Part shown: positions 50,466 through 62,100 of the stretch, piece by piece
Numbering within the stretch: position 1 is the stretch's first letter
How the letters are laid out: each line of letters begins with the position of its first letter
NCBI RefSeq assembly: GCF_963855985.1
Contig: NC_087118.1
Location: forward strand, 2,976,001-3,040,000
Length of the DNA: 64,000 nt
Source of the DNA: Ostrinia nubilalis
Taxonomy: Eukaryota > Arthropoda > Insecta > Lepidoptera > Crambidae
Direction of reading: 5' to 3'
The notes under the pieces: generated by a model
What the model saw: the letters and a program-made list of their open reading frames with translations, nothing else
Databases searched by the model: none
What the model was told of the DNA's origin: nothing
Program-made: the position numbers and the translations under genes

Positions 50466-50934
50466 TCTGCAGCCATAGCGTGCAGTAACTAATAATATGA
50501 CGTGATTGGATTACTAATGTTTGGCCAAAAACGTTTCCCAAATTATCACATCGCAAACAACTTATTTCATTCTTTTTATCGAAATATTCATTAACAAGAG
50601 GTGATTCTGGCGCTCGGCGGCCGCTACCGCGGCACGCTGCGCTCGCCTTCGCGCGTTAATGGTCACTGTTCTAACCTAACCTAACCCACTATTTTCTGCA
50701 ATACCTACTTTTTGCAAACATACAATTTTATTATTAAAATTATTGTTTAAGAAAACTATGATCATGTGCCTTATGCTTTGATTTGTGGGTAAGTATATGA
50801 AGTGTTAATTTGATCAATCAAATTATTTGGATATTTGGCAAAAAACATTTGCTATACAAAAATTTGCCATAAAAAAACTTGACCAAGTAAAATTTTGCCA
50901 AATGATAATTTGACCAAATGAATTATCGCATCCC
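50466..50934. other. Unassigned stretch with short TTAGG-type repeat and TTTGGCAAA decay
   Basis: CTAACCTAACCTAACCC (50672-50688) holds three insect telomere-type units. From 50815 on variants of ATTTTGCCAAAT repeat, as again at 52400-52490. Confidence 0.45.
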
Positions 50935-51965
50935 ACCGCTCCTGCCAAAAGGCCACGGCATCCTCTCTAATGGTGCGCTTCAATTCCCGGCGCTCCCTGG
51001 GGGCCAGTTGGATTCCCTCCTCCGCAAGTCGTCCTGCACGAGAGACTTACAGGTAACGCTGCCGTGCTGCACGACCTGTAAGCCTTCTTGAGTAAAATGA
51101 GCGCCGGTCGCTGAGTATTCCCTCCAACCACCTTTCTCATTACAAAAATCGATTCCCTCCAACCACCTTTCTCATTACAAAAATCGACGAGCATCGGTAC
51201 CATACGGCCGCAGCGTATGTCATCGTGGCCACATAAATGCCTGCGTACAGCACACTTAGGGCGGGGTATCTCACGCCCCATGACGTCTTGCCAAAACCAT
51301 TGGCAGCTTGTAAATCAATCAATTTCGCATGCGGCACATAGGACCTAGCCTCGTCGAGGGTCACACCAAGCGATTGCGATCGTCACATCGTCTGCGTACG
51401 CTATTACGTGTACCCACTCAGGACACGGCAGCAGCAGGAGGTCGTTGAGCAGGAGGTTCCAAAGTGTCGGGCCCAACATTGATCCCTAAGGACATCCCAT
51501 GGTACTGCGCTTCCACGACGTGTGAGCCCCTACATAGAGGCCCACACGCCGGTCTGTAAAGTAACTAACCAATGACCTGAAGATATTAGGTGGAGCTCCG
51601 GTCTGTTTGGCCTTCAACAAAATCATCGGCCACCACGCGTTGTCAAAAGCACCGGAGATGTCCAGGAAGATCAGCTGCACGTATGACGCAGTACTGTTCT
51701 CGGTGATCGAGTTAATGAACTTGAGCGCCGTGACCGTAGACCGGCCACGGGTGAAACCGTGCTGAGCGTCAGATATATGTCGGTGCAAGCAGGGAGCGCA
51801 GGAGATGATGACGCGCTCCAGGATCTTACCCAGGATTGGCAAAAGAGTAATAGGCCTATAGGCCTTCGGGTCAGAGAGAGGCTTACCGTTTCCCTTCGGG
51901 AGGACCAATAGTCTACCTACCTTCCAGATGTCTGTAAAAGAACCTTCAGCAAAGGTGGTGCGATA
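50935..51965 (-). pseudogene. R1-type LINE reverse transcriptase fragment
   Basis: On the minus strand: EGSFTDIWKVGRLLVLPKGN, YRPITLLPILGKILERVI, HGFTRGRSTVTAL and FLDISGAFDNAWWP (catalytic Asp). Then CP*GSMLGPTLWNLLLNDLL with TAG in place of Gln, and VIAYADDVTIAIAW (catalytic pair). The downstream part (51365-50935) is rearranged but shows ALSVLYAGIYVATMTYAAAV, usual after RT in R1/Jockey elements. A 36-base tandem duplication (CCTCCAACCACCTTTCTCAT) lies at 51115-51185. The left and right ends are lost. Confidence 0.85.
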
Positions 51966-51971
51966 ATAACT

Positions 51972-52396
51972 TTAAAAAAAAATAAAACCGACTTCAAATG
52001 CGTGAACACAAAAAAAAACTAAAAATTAAAAATATTGCGTATAAAAAAGTTCATCCCCAATTTTCCACCCTTGGGGGTGAAATATTTTCTTCAAATTCGC
52101 ATGAAACCACCCTTTTGATAATACCTATTCAACAAAAAAATAATTGTTCAAATTGATTTATAATCGGCGGAGATATTGCGTATAAAAAAGTTCTTCCCCA
52201 ATTTTCCACCCTTAGGGGTTGTTTTTTCTATTATTAAATTTAAATGGGACCACCCTTGAGGTATTACCTATACGCCGAAAAAAGATTTGTTAAAATCGGT
52301 TCATAATTGACGGAGTTATCGCGTAACAAACATAGAAAAAAAACATACGGGTCGAATTGAGAACCTCCTCCTTTTTTGAAGTTGGTTGAAAAGTAA
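51972..52396. mobile_element. Short TIR element, CCGACTTCAAA ends (copy 1)
   Basis: Starts near AAAACCGACTTCAAATGCG and ends with the complement TTTTTTGAAGTTGGTTGAAA. Internal blocks TTCATCCCCAATTTTCCACCC and GGGACCACCCTTGAGGTATT. Non-coding. Confidence 0.75.
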
Positions 52397-52569
52397 CAGT
52401 TGCTAAAAGTTTATTTGGGAAATGAAACATTGGCGATAAGTTGTTTGCGAAGCGAAATTTGGCGAAAAGTAATTTGGCCAAACGGAAGGATACCGACGCG
52501 ATTACTATTAAATCGTAACAAATAAGTTTATGAAATGTTTATTTCTAAATGTAATAATATCAATATAAC

Positions 52570-53166
52570 TTTAAAGAAAAAACCGACTTCAAATGCGTGA
52601 ACACAAATAATATCTATTCAACAAAAAAATAATCGTTCAAATTGGTTCATAATCGGCGGAGATATTGCGTATAAAAAGTTCATCCCCAATTTTCCACCCT
52701 TGGAGGTGAAATATTTTCTTTAAATTTGCATGAAACCACCCTTTTGATAATACCTATTTAACAACAAAATTATCGTTCAAATTGGTTTAAAATCGGCGGA
52801 GATATTGCGTATAAAAAGTTCATCCCCAATTTTCCACCCTTGGAGGTGAAATATTTTCTTTAAATTTGCATGAAACCACCCTTTTGATAATACCTATTTA
52901 ACAACAAAATTATCGTTCAAATTGGTTTAAAATCGGCGGAGATATTGCGTATAAAAAAGTTCATCCCCAATTTTCCACCCTTGGGGGTTATTTTTTTTAA
53001 TATTAAATTTAAATGGGACCACCCTTGAGGTATTACCTATACGCCGAAAAAAGATTTGTTCAAATCGGTTCATAATTGGCGAAGTTATCGCGTAACAAAC
53101 ATAGAAAAAAAAACATACGAGTCGAATTGAGAACCTCCTCCTTTTTTTGAAGTCGGTTGAAAAAAA
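52570..53166. mobile_element. Short TIR element, CCGACTTCAAA ends (copy 2, internally expanded)
   Basis: Same ends and inner blocks as 51972-52396, but a block of about 124 bases (GCGGAGATATTGCGTATAAA onwards) is present three times (near 52655, 52796 and 52937). Confidence 0.78.
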
Positions 53167-53270
53167 AGGTGGCATAGGGGCCCGAGCGCCAGCCTAGCCG
53201 CACCTTAACCTATTTATTACACTGCATTAACTTAAATTATACTGGTAAATTACTAATATTAGTTAACCAT

Positions 53271-56200
53271 GCCACCACCCCAGAGACATTTTAGTGAGAA
53301 TGACAAATCCAAGATATCTTTTTTCATATTCTAATGATAGTAATAATTCAGACTGAAAAAACTTAAACACAATAAGATTGAAGAGGATCCCTTTCAATCG
53401 TGTAATGTGTTTATTACCAATAATGTGACTGTTTTGACATTGAAGTAACCAAAAATATTTTTGACTATCTATGGGAACTGTGGCAAAGTAATGCTATAAC
53501 ATCACCCCATCCAAAATTAAAAGCGTTAAAATCTGGACAACTTGGTTTGACCAGTCCCCGAAGGCAGCGCCTGTTCACAGACATGACGGATGAGCCAGCC
53601 ATCGCTTCACTCGATCATATTTTAGAGAATGTAACGACCCGCCTCACCACGCCACCACCCCAGAGACATTTTAGTGAGAATGACAAATCCAAGATATCTT
53701 TTTTCATATTCTAGACTGAAAAAACTTAAACACAATAAGATTGAAAAGGATCCCTTTCAATCGTGTAATGTGTTATTACCAATAATGTGACTGTTTTGAC
53801 ACTAAAATAACCAAAAATATTTTTGACTATCTATGCTATGGGAACTGTGGCAAAGTAATACTATAACATCACCCCATTCAAAATTAAAAGAGTAAAAATC
53901 TGGACAACTTGGTTTGACCAGTCCCCGAAGGCAGCGCCTGTTCACAGACATGACGGATGAGCCAGCCATCGCTTCACTCGATCATATTTTAGAGAATGTA
54001 ACGACCCGCCTCACCACGCCACCACCCCAGAGACATTTTAGTGAGAATGACAAATCCAAGATATCTTTTTTCATATTCTAATGACAGTAATAATTCAGAC
54101 TGAAAAAACTTAAACACAATAAGATTGAAGAGGATCCCTTCCAATCGTGCAATGTTTTATTACCAATAATGTGACTGTTTTGACACTAAAGTAACCAAAA
54201 ATATTTTTGACTATCTATGGGAACTGTGGCAAAGTAATGCTATAACATCACCCCATCCAAAATTAAAAGCGTAAAAATCAGGACAACTTGGTTTGACCAG
54301 TCCCCGAAGGCAGCGCCTGTTCACAGACATGACGGATGAGCCAGCCATCGCTTCACTCGATCATATTTTAGAGAATGTAACGACCCGCCTCACCACGCCA
54401 CCACCCCAGAGACATTTTAGTGAGAATGACAAATCCAAGATATCTTTTTTCATATTCTAATGATAGTAATAATTCAGACTGAAACAACTTAAACACAATA
54501 AGATTGAAGAGGATCCTTTCCAATCGTGTAATGTTTTATTACCAATAATGTGACTGTTTTGACACTAAAGTAACCAAAAATATTTTTGACTATCTATGCT
54601 ATGGGAACAGTGGCAAAGTAATACTATAACATCACCCCATTCAAAATTAAAAGCGTAAAAATCTGGACAACTTGGTTTGACCAGTCCCCGAAGGCAGCGC
54701 CTGTTCACAGACATGACGGATGAGCCAGCCATCGCTTCACTCGATCATATTTTAGAGAATGTAACGACCCGCCTCACCACGCCACCACCCCAGAGACATT
54801 TTAGTGAGAATGACAAATCCAAGATATCTTTTTTCATATTCTAATGATAGTAATAATTCAGACTGAAAAAACTCAAACACAATAAGATTGAAGAGGATCC
54901 CTTTCAATCGTGTAATGTGTTATTACCAATAATGTGACTGTTTTGACACTAAAGTAACCAAAAATATTTTTGACTATCTATGCTATGGGAACTGTGGCAA
55001 AGTAATACTATAACATCACCCCATTCAAAATTAAAAGCGTAAAAATCTGGACAACTTGGTTTGACCAGTCCCCGAAGGCAGCGCCTGTTCACAGACATGA
55101 CGGATGAGCCAGCCATCGCTTCACTCGATCATATTTTAGAGAATGTAACGACCCGCCTCACCACGCCACCACCCCAGAGACATTTTAGTGAGAATGACAA
55201 ATCCAAGATATCTTTTTTCATATTCTAGACTGAAAAAACTTAAACACAATAAGATTGAAAAGGATCCCTTTCAATCGTGTAATGTGTTATTACCAATAAT
55301 GTGACTGTTTTGACACTAAAGTAACCAAAAATATTTTTGACTATCTATGCTATGGGAACAGTGGCAAAGTAATACTATAACATCACCCCATTCAAAATTA
55401 AAAGCGTAAAAATCTGGACAACTTGGTTTGACCAGTCCCCGAAGGCAGCGCCTGTTCACAGACATGACGGATGAGCCAGCCATCGCTTCACTCGATCATA
55501 TTTTAGAGAATGTAACGACCCGCCTCACCACGCCACCACCCCAGAGACATTTTAGTGAGAATGACAAATCCAAGATATCTTTTTTCATATTCTAATGATA
55601 GTAATAATTCAGACTGAAAAAACTCAAACACAATAAGATTGAAGAGGATCCCTTTCAATCGTGTAATGTGTTATTACCAATAATGTGACTGTTTTGACAC
55701 TAAAGTAACCAAAAATATTTTTGACTATCTATGCTATGGGAACTGTGGCAAAGTAATACTATAACATCACCCCATTCAAAATTAAAAGCGTAAAAATCTG
55801 GACAACTTGGTTTGACCAGTCCCCGAAGGCAGCGCCTGTTCACAGACATGACGGATGAGCCAGCCATCGCTTCACTCGATCATATTTTAGAGAATGTAAC
55901 GACCCGCCTCACCACGCCACCACCCCAGAGACATTTTAGTGAGAATGACAAATCCAAGATATCTTTTTTCATATTCTAATGATAGTAATAATTCAGACTG
56001 AAAAAACTTAAACACAATAAGATTGAAGAGGATCCCTTCCAATCGTGTAATGTTTTATTACCAATAATGTGACTGTTTTGACACTAAAGTAACCAAAAAT
56101 ATTTTTGACTATCTATGGGAACTGTGGCAAAGTAATGCTATAGCATCACCCCATTCAAAATTAAAAGCGTAAAAATCTGGACAACTTGGTTTGACCAGTC

Positions 56201-57645
56201 CCCGAAGGCAGCGCCTGTTCACAGACATGACGGATGAGCCAGCCATCGCTTCACTCGATCATATTTTAGAGAATGTAACGACCCGCCTCACCACGCCACC
56301 ACCCCAGAGACATTTTAGTGAGAATGACAAATCCAAGATATCTTTTTTCATATTCTAATGATAGTAATAATTCAGACTGAAAAAACTTAATAAACACAAT
56401 AAGATTGAAGAGGATCCCTTCCAATCGTGTAATGTGTTATTACCAATAATGTGACTGTTTTGACACTAAAGTAACCAAAAATATTTTTGACTATCTATGG
56501 GAACTGTGGCAAAGTAATGCTATAGCATCACCCCATCCAAAATTAAAAGCGTAAAAATCTGGACAACTTGGTTTGACCAGTCCCCGAAGGCAGCGCCTGT
56601 TCACAGACATGACGGATGAGCCAGCCATCGCTTCACTCGATCATATTTTAGAGAATGTAACGACCCGCCTCACCACGCCACCACCCCAGAGACATTTTAG
56701 TGAGAATGACAAATCCAAGACATCTTTTTTCATATTCTAATGACAGTAATAATTCAGACTGAAAAAACTTAAACACAATAAGATTGAAGAGGATCCCTTC
56801 CAATCGTGCAATGTTTTATTACCAATAATGTGACTGTTTTGACACTAAAGTAACCAAAAATATTTTTGACTATCTATGGGAACTGTGGCAAAGTAATGCT
56901 ATAACATCACCCCATCCAAAATTAAAAGCGTAAAAATCAGGACAACTTGGTTTGACCAGTCCCCGAAGGCAGCGCCTGTTCACAGACATGACGGATGAGC
57001 CAGCCATCGCTTCACTCGATCATATTTTAGAGAATGTAACGACCCGCCTCACCACGCCACCACCCCAGAGACATTTTAGTGAGAATGACAAATCCAAGAT
57101 ATCTTTTTTCATATTCTAATGACAGTAATAATTCAGACTGAAAAAACTTAAACACAATAAGATTGAAGAGGATCCCTTCTAATCGTGCAATGTTTTATTA
57201 CCAATAATGTGACTGTTTTGACACTAAAGTAACCAAAAATATTTTTGATTATCTATGGGAACTGTGGCAAAGTAATGCTATAACATCACCCCATTCAAAA
57301 TTAAAAGCGTAAAAATCTGGACAACTTGGTTTGACCAGTCCCCGAAGGCAGCGCCTGTTCACAGACATGACGGATGAGCCAGCCATCGCTTCACTCGATC
57401 ATATTTTAGAGAATGTAACGACCCGCCTCACCACGCCACCACCCCAGAGACATTTTAGTGAGAATGACAAATCCAAGATATTTTTTTTCATATTCTAATG
57501 ATAGTAATAATTCAGACTGAAAAAACTTAAACACAATAAGATTGAAGAGGATCCCTTTCAATCGTGTAACATTACACGATTCAAAATTAAAAGCGTAAAA
57601 ATCTGGACAACTTGGTTTGACCAGTCCCCGAAGGCAGCGCCTGTT
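53271..57645 (+). repeat. Satellite array, about 11.5 units of 367-384 bases
   Basis: CAGAGACATTTTAGTGAGAA recurs at 53281, 53661, 54028, 54407, 54791, 55175, 55542, 55926, 56305, 56687, 57066 and 57445. Units of 367 bases lack an ATGATAGTAATAATTC stretch. Units of 384 have TATGCTATGG where 379-base units have TATGG. The units are about 95-98% alike. The last unit is deleted and breaks off after AGCGCCTGTTAACG. Confidence 0.97.
53424..53714 (+). pseudogene. 96-codon ORF in the first satellite unit
   Basis: Reads CDCFDIEVTKNIFDYLWELW, QSNAITSPHPKLKALKSGQL, GLTSPRRQRLFTDMTDEPAI, ASLDHILENVTTRLTTPPPQ and RHFSENDKSKISFFIF, across the unit border. In all other units a T-to-A change (GCGTTAAAA to GCGTAAAAA) makes a stop, so only the first unit keeps the frame whole. 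The text looks like real protein, perhaps the end of a captured gene, but I do not recognise it. Confidence 0.45.
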
Positions 57646-57844
57646 AACGTGCAAAAATAACAATTCAGACTGAAGATAATCTTGACAATGGAGGGGATCA
57701 CTTTATTGTCATAATGTTTTATTACTAATTTATGATATTAATTTATGCAACATAGTATTAAAAATAGGTCAAGTTGCGGCGGGAGTGGCCCCTTGGCCAT
57801 CCCTAAAGCAAACTGTATTTTTTTACATACAATATAAAAAAAAT

Positions 57845-57985
57845 CGGAAAACCGCGGTTTAGATAGCATGAAACAAACGGACATATTCATTACGTCACGG
57901 TCATTGCATGGGTTCAAATATTATAATGTGCTCCCTCGAAAACCTACTCTCTACATAACCGTTTAAAGCACTTTACATATCTATA
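57845..57985 (-). pseudogene. Helitron helicase fossil, internally deleted
   Basis: GAAAACCGCGGTTTAGATAG matches 62391-62410 (CGCGGCTCAGATAG) of the Helitron ORF. A second part (GGGTTCAAATATTATAATGTG, TAACCGTTTAAAGCACTTTA) matches 62690-62755. The intervening 280 bases are missing. Confidence 0.7.
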
Positions 57986-58019
57986 AAAGTACCTATGTTC
58001 TTCAGTGTAACCTACGACG

Positions 58020-58735
58020 CAGCGTGCATTGCTTATTCAAGTAATGCGAAAAAAAAGGCTTCCCCTGTACATTATTTCAGCTTCAACCAAACCAACGCGT
58101 GCAGATTGCCATCGCCGGCGCGATCATAGGCCAATGACTGGTCGTGCGACCTGTCATTCGCCTATGATCGCGTCGGCGATGGTGATTTGCACGCGTTGGT
58201 TTGGTTGAAGCTTACTTTTACAAAATGACAATTATACGATATCCATAATATGCTGGTAAGAACAATTTCGTTCAGTTACGCTTAAAACGGCATATAACTA
58301 ACAAAAAATCAACACGCCTATTGCTCATTGCCTCCGGAACCATGCATATGTTTGTTATATTGGCATACTCGTTCTTGTACCTAGACTTCCCGACATTCCG
58401 TCGACGCTGAGGCATTCAATTGGCACAAGTGGGACATTATCAAGCGGTTATTAACCTTACCTTGATTCGTCACCCCTGCATCTTCTCTCCGGTCTCTTCC
58501 CCCTCAACTTCACGCCCGCAGCTATGCGGCTGTCGAACTCCACACTCTTCGCTTCGATGTCGTTACCTTCCCCAAGACGTCCGCCGGTGTTTCCCACAGC
58601 ATCAGCAACATCAGCCCACAGGCTGGCGTGTCCCCCTAACAGTCGTCCACGTCTATCCTTCAGTTCGCCCTTCAGCGATATCATAACATCTCTTCTTCAA
58701 TTTGGTTGACCGAGAAAGCTCCTATTCTAAAATCA
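58020..58735 (-). repeat. Dispersed repeat family X, copy 2
   Basis: Inverted, diverged copy of 47590-48115. It is interrupted by the hairpin at 58080-58213. ORFs in it (58420-58709) are not conserved in the other copy. Confidence 0.7.
58080..58213. mobile_element. Palindromic MITE (about 134 bases)
   Basis: GCTTCAACCAAACCAACGCG and the inner block GCGATCATAGGC are mirrored by the right half. The other copy of repeat X lacks it, so it is a separate insertion. Confidence 0.8.
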
Positions 58736-59110
58736 AACACCAATGTAAATGGATTTATACTCCAAGTGACGACGCTATACCGATCCACCCCTACAGTGTA
58801 GAGATGATATTTAACATAGCCCATTCCCCCGATACTTCACCATCTCCACTCACACCACCACACACGCATAACTCATATACACAAAACCAACATGCCCAAA
58901 CAAAAACCACCAAATTTTGAATTCATGCGAAATGAGTATAAAAAAGCAAAAATAAATAAATAATGCACGTGTATAGGCGTGTCAGCTTGATTTTAATTGA
59001 TTTTAAAATATATTTACACAAAAGAATTGTCAATTGATTGATGAGGTGAATTATATTTACACTTTCCGAGAAACTGCGTAAAAATAAAAAAATATATAAA
59101 AAAAAGTAAT
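58736..59110. other. Stretch between repeat X and the Helitron ORF
   Basis: AT-rich. It should contain the Helitron 3' end (hairpin and CTAG/CTRR terminus on the minus strand), but I could not place it. Confidence 0.4.
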
Positions 59111-62100
59111 CTAAAGAAGCTGCGGGTACACTACATTATTAAGCAAAAGTTTATCGTCGACTAATTTATCGCGCGAAACTAAAATTTTGATATCCGATTT
59201 TTCTTGGACCCGACCTAACGCTACGTACAATTGGCCATGACTGAACACGTCCGACCGCAAGTCTACGCCTACCCGATTTATAGTCTGCCCCTGACTCTTA
59301 TGAACAGTCATGGCATAACACAGAGCTAAGGGGAATTGCCGTCGCGTCATTTCGATGGGGCTGTCCGGTTCGATTGGAGCTTTAAACAAGATACGCGGAA
59401 TCAAAAATTCGTTTGTTTCGCCTGGCTTGCGAACGGTTATTATGCGCGGCGTAGTTTTCACGACGATAACTTTTGTGCCATTGACCAGTCGGTCTGAAAA
59501 ACTAAGATTGCGGATTATCATGCACACGCATCCTACTTTTAGTGTTAGATCATGTTCTGGAACACCCTTTGGCTGCAGTTTATTTAACGCGTCCGCGCCT
59601 AAAAATATATCGTCCGCGTTATCGGAAAGGACTTTATCGATTGAATAAAAGTGTAACGGTTCCGACTCTACTCTATCTAATACTATGGAATTAATTTCCC
59701 TAACGTTTTGATTGTGTGTGGTGAGTATTGCTCGACCAGCACACGTGTCCGGTTCAACAATGACAACATGTGAAAAAACAAAATCTATTAAATCGTTCAA
59801 ATCTGTAACATAAGAAAGGTGGGAAGTTAAATCTACTAAATTTAAAATTGAACGATTTACCTTTACTGTTTGAACCGGCAATTGATTCGATCCCAGTTTT
59901 AATAAAAAGTCAGAATACTCTGGGTCGTCTCTGTTACGTTGGGAAGTGCTCAAGTTGAAAATTTTAATTTGTTCCCAAATCGGTGAGGACTTGACTGAAC
60001 AATTGATTACGTCAGAGTTACTTTTAGCTTTTACTACGACAGGAGGTATCTGACGGAAATCTCCTGCGAAAATTACGATTTTCCCACCAAAAAGCCTGTT
60101 ACACTTCATCAAATCGCGGAGAGACCTATCAAGCAGGTGAATTAAATATTTGTGAGCCATAGGGGCTTCGTCGTAAATAATAACGTCAGCTTGTCGAACA
60201 AGCTCAGCGCGCTGCGAACCATTGGTAATGCTCCAGTAACCAAGATCATCTACGGGGTTGAGGGGGAATTTAAACATGCTATGTGCCGTAATGCCGCCTA
60301 CGTAATTTTGCGCCGCGATACCTGAACTCGCCGTACACAAGACAATTCCTGAATTTCCGCGTGCGTGTGCAGTAATTACATTTAAAAGCAAAGTTTTACC
60401 TGTTCCGGCAGGCCCGTCAATGAAAATGGCAGTATTGTTAGAGTTTCGGAACTCGCTGTCACTCAGGAGAGTGTGAATATAACTAAACACGAGGTTTTGG
60501 TCGGGGGATAATTTTGGTAGCCAGCTACTCACGAACGTGTTTAACTCGTCGCGATTATATTCGACGCGCTCGCGGCCTACTTCGGTCGAATCGTCTATAA
60601 CGCCCGGTAACCCTTGCTCGACAAGGGATGTCCCATGTTTACGCAATAACCGGTCGATTTGGACGAGACAAAGTTTGTACGCTTTTTCTGCGTCATCGGA
60701 TAAACGCTGCAAAAAATCCTGACCAATTAAATGTTTGTACTTATCCCACAAAGAAACGACCCTAACCCCGTTCACAGCTAAGAGTACGAAAAAGCTACGC
60801 AGCCGTGGTCCAGTCAAAAATGTAGATGCTTCCTGCATAGCAATCTCATACTCCGCTTCATCGTCCGCGATCCCGAGAGCTTTCGCAGCTTCCTGGAAAG
60901 TTTTGCACAATGGACCACCAAGTTTATATAAATCGTCGTAACTACGACACGGCTGAGACGCTAAAAGTAGACGCAAGTAAAATAATTCACCTCTATTTGG
61001 CGCGACCCAGAATAAACGCGATACTAATTCGCCCCTTTGCCGTCTTGTCAAAAATTTATTATTGCTCAATTCAAAGATTTCTACATTTTTTGTGGTGGGA
61101 CGTCGTGAATGTACAATAAACCGCTCGTAAAAATCTAAATACGTTATGTTATCAAACTGTTCACCGAGAGGCCTTTTAAAATAAGTTATTAAGTCCGAAT
61201 GAGCGCGGCGCGCGGCATCTGCTTCGGTTCCCGGCTTGAAAAAGATGGATTGTTGGCCCTCAAGGTGTACGGCGAGCTGCTTTACGTTCGGTTCGCGAGC
61301 TGTTACGTCAAACTCTAAAATGCGCCACGTCGCTTCGCAAGAACCAAGGTAACGTTTGGTGACATACTGCTCGATTTCATTGTTTTTATCTGAATCGGGA
61401 ACGACAGTAACGCGCGATTCGTCAGGACCTTTGGTCATGTATTTGAATAAATATTTGACGATCGCGCGTGCGGAATATGCCAATAAATTTATGTGACAGT
61501 CATACTTGAGGAGAAGAGCGGCATTGTACGGAACGACCCACAAATCACTAACCGTTACGTCTCTATTTCTAAATTTAATCGTGGCTTGGTTTTTACTATC
61601 ACGGCGTAAATGAACAAAACCTTTGTCATCGCAGTAAGTTACAGCCGTTTCAGATTTGGGGAAATACTTTGTGCATTTCATTTTTTTAGTATCCCAACAT
61701 GGCAAATCTGTTCTATGTGGAGGTCCACATGGGCCGTGTATCATGTGATCAAGCACAGCCTTGCGTAATCTACCACCTGCCTCAGAAGGAGGAGGGATAT
61801 CTGCCCTTACAAATTGATCGATTTCAAAATTTTGTATGGGACCACCCCCTTCGATTCTAAAACAAATGTGGGCATGGGGCAGTCCTCGTTTTTGAAACTC
61901 TATGACATGCATAATATACATACATCTACCAAACCAAGCACCAGTTCTAAGGTCTTTTAAAAGTTGTGCGAGTTTCAAGTTAAAAACTCTCGCACAAATT
62001 AAAGGATTAGGCCTTTGTCCTTGTGGAGTAGATTGTTGGATCTCGGGCCACTTTGGATTGCATGTCATCGTTAAAAAGTATGATGGAGTGCCCAGTCTAT

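Noticed and set aside
50672..50688. Chromosome end (TTAGG telomere)
   Set aside because: Only three CCTAA units, with ordinary sequence continuing on both sides; at most an interstitial trace.
57406..57663. Minus-strand ORF at the end of the satellite
   Set aside because: Arises from the terminal deletion in the last unit; not open in other units.
58420..58709. Overlapping 61-88-codon ORFs as genes
   Set aside because: They lie in repeat family X and are not conserved in the copy at 47590-48115.
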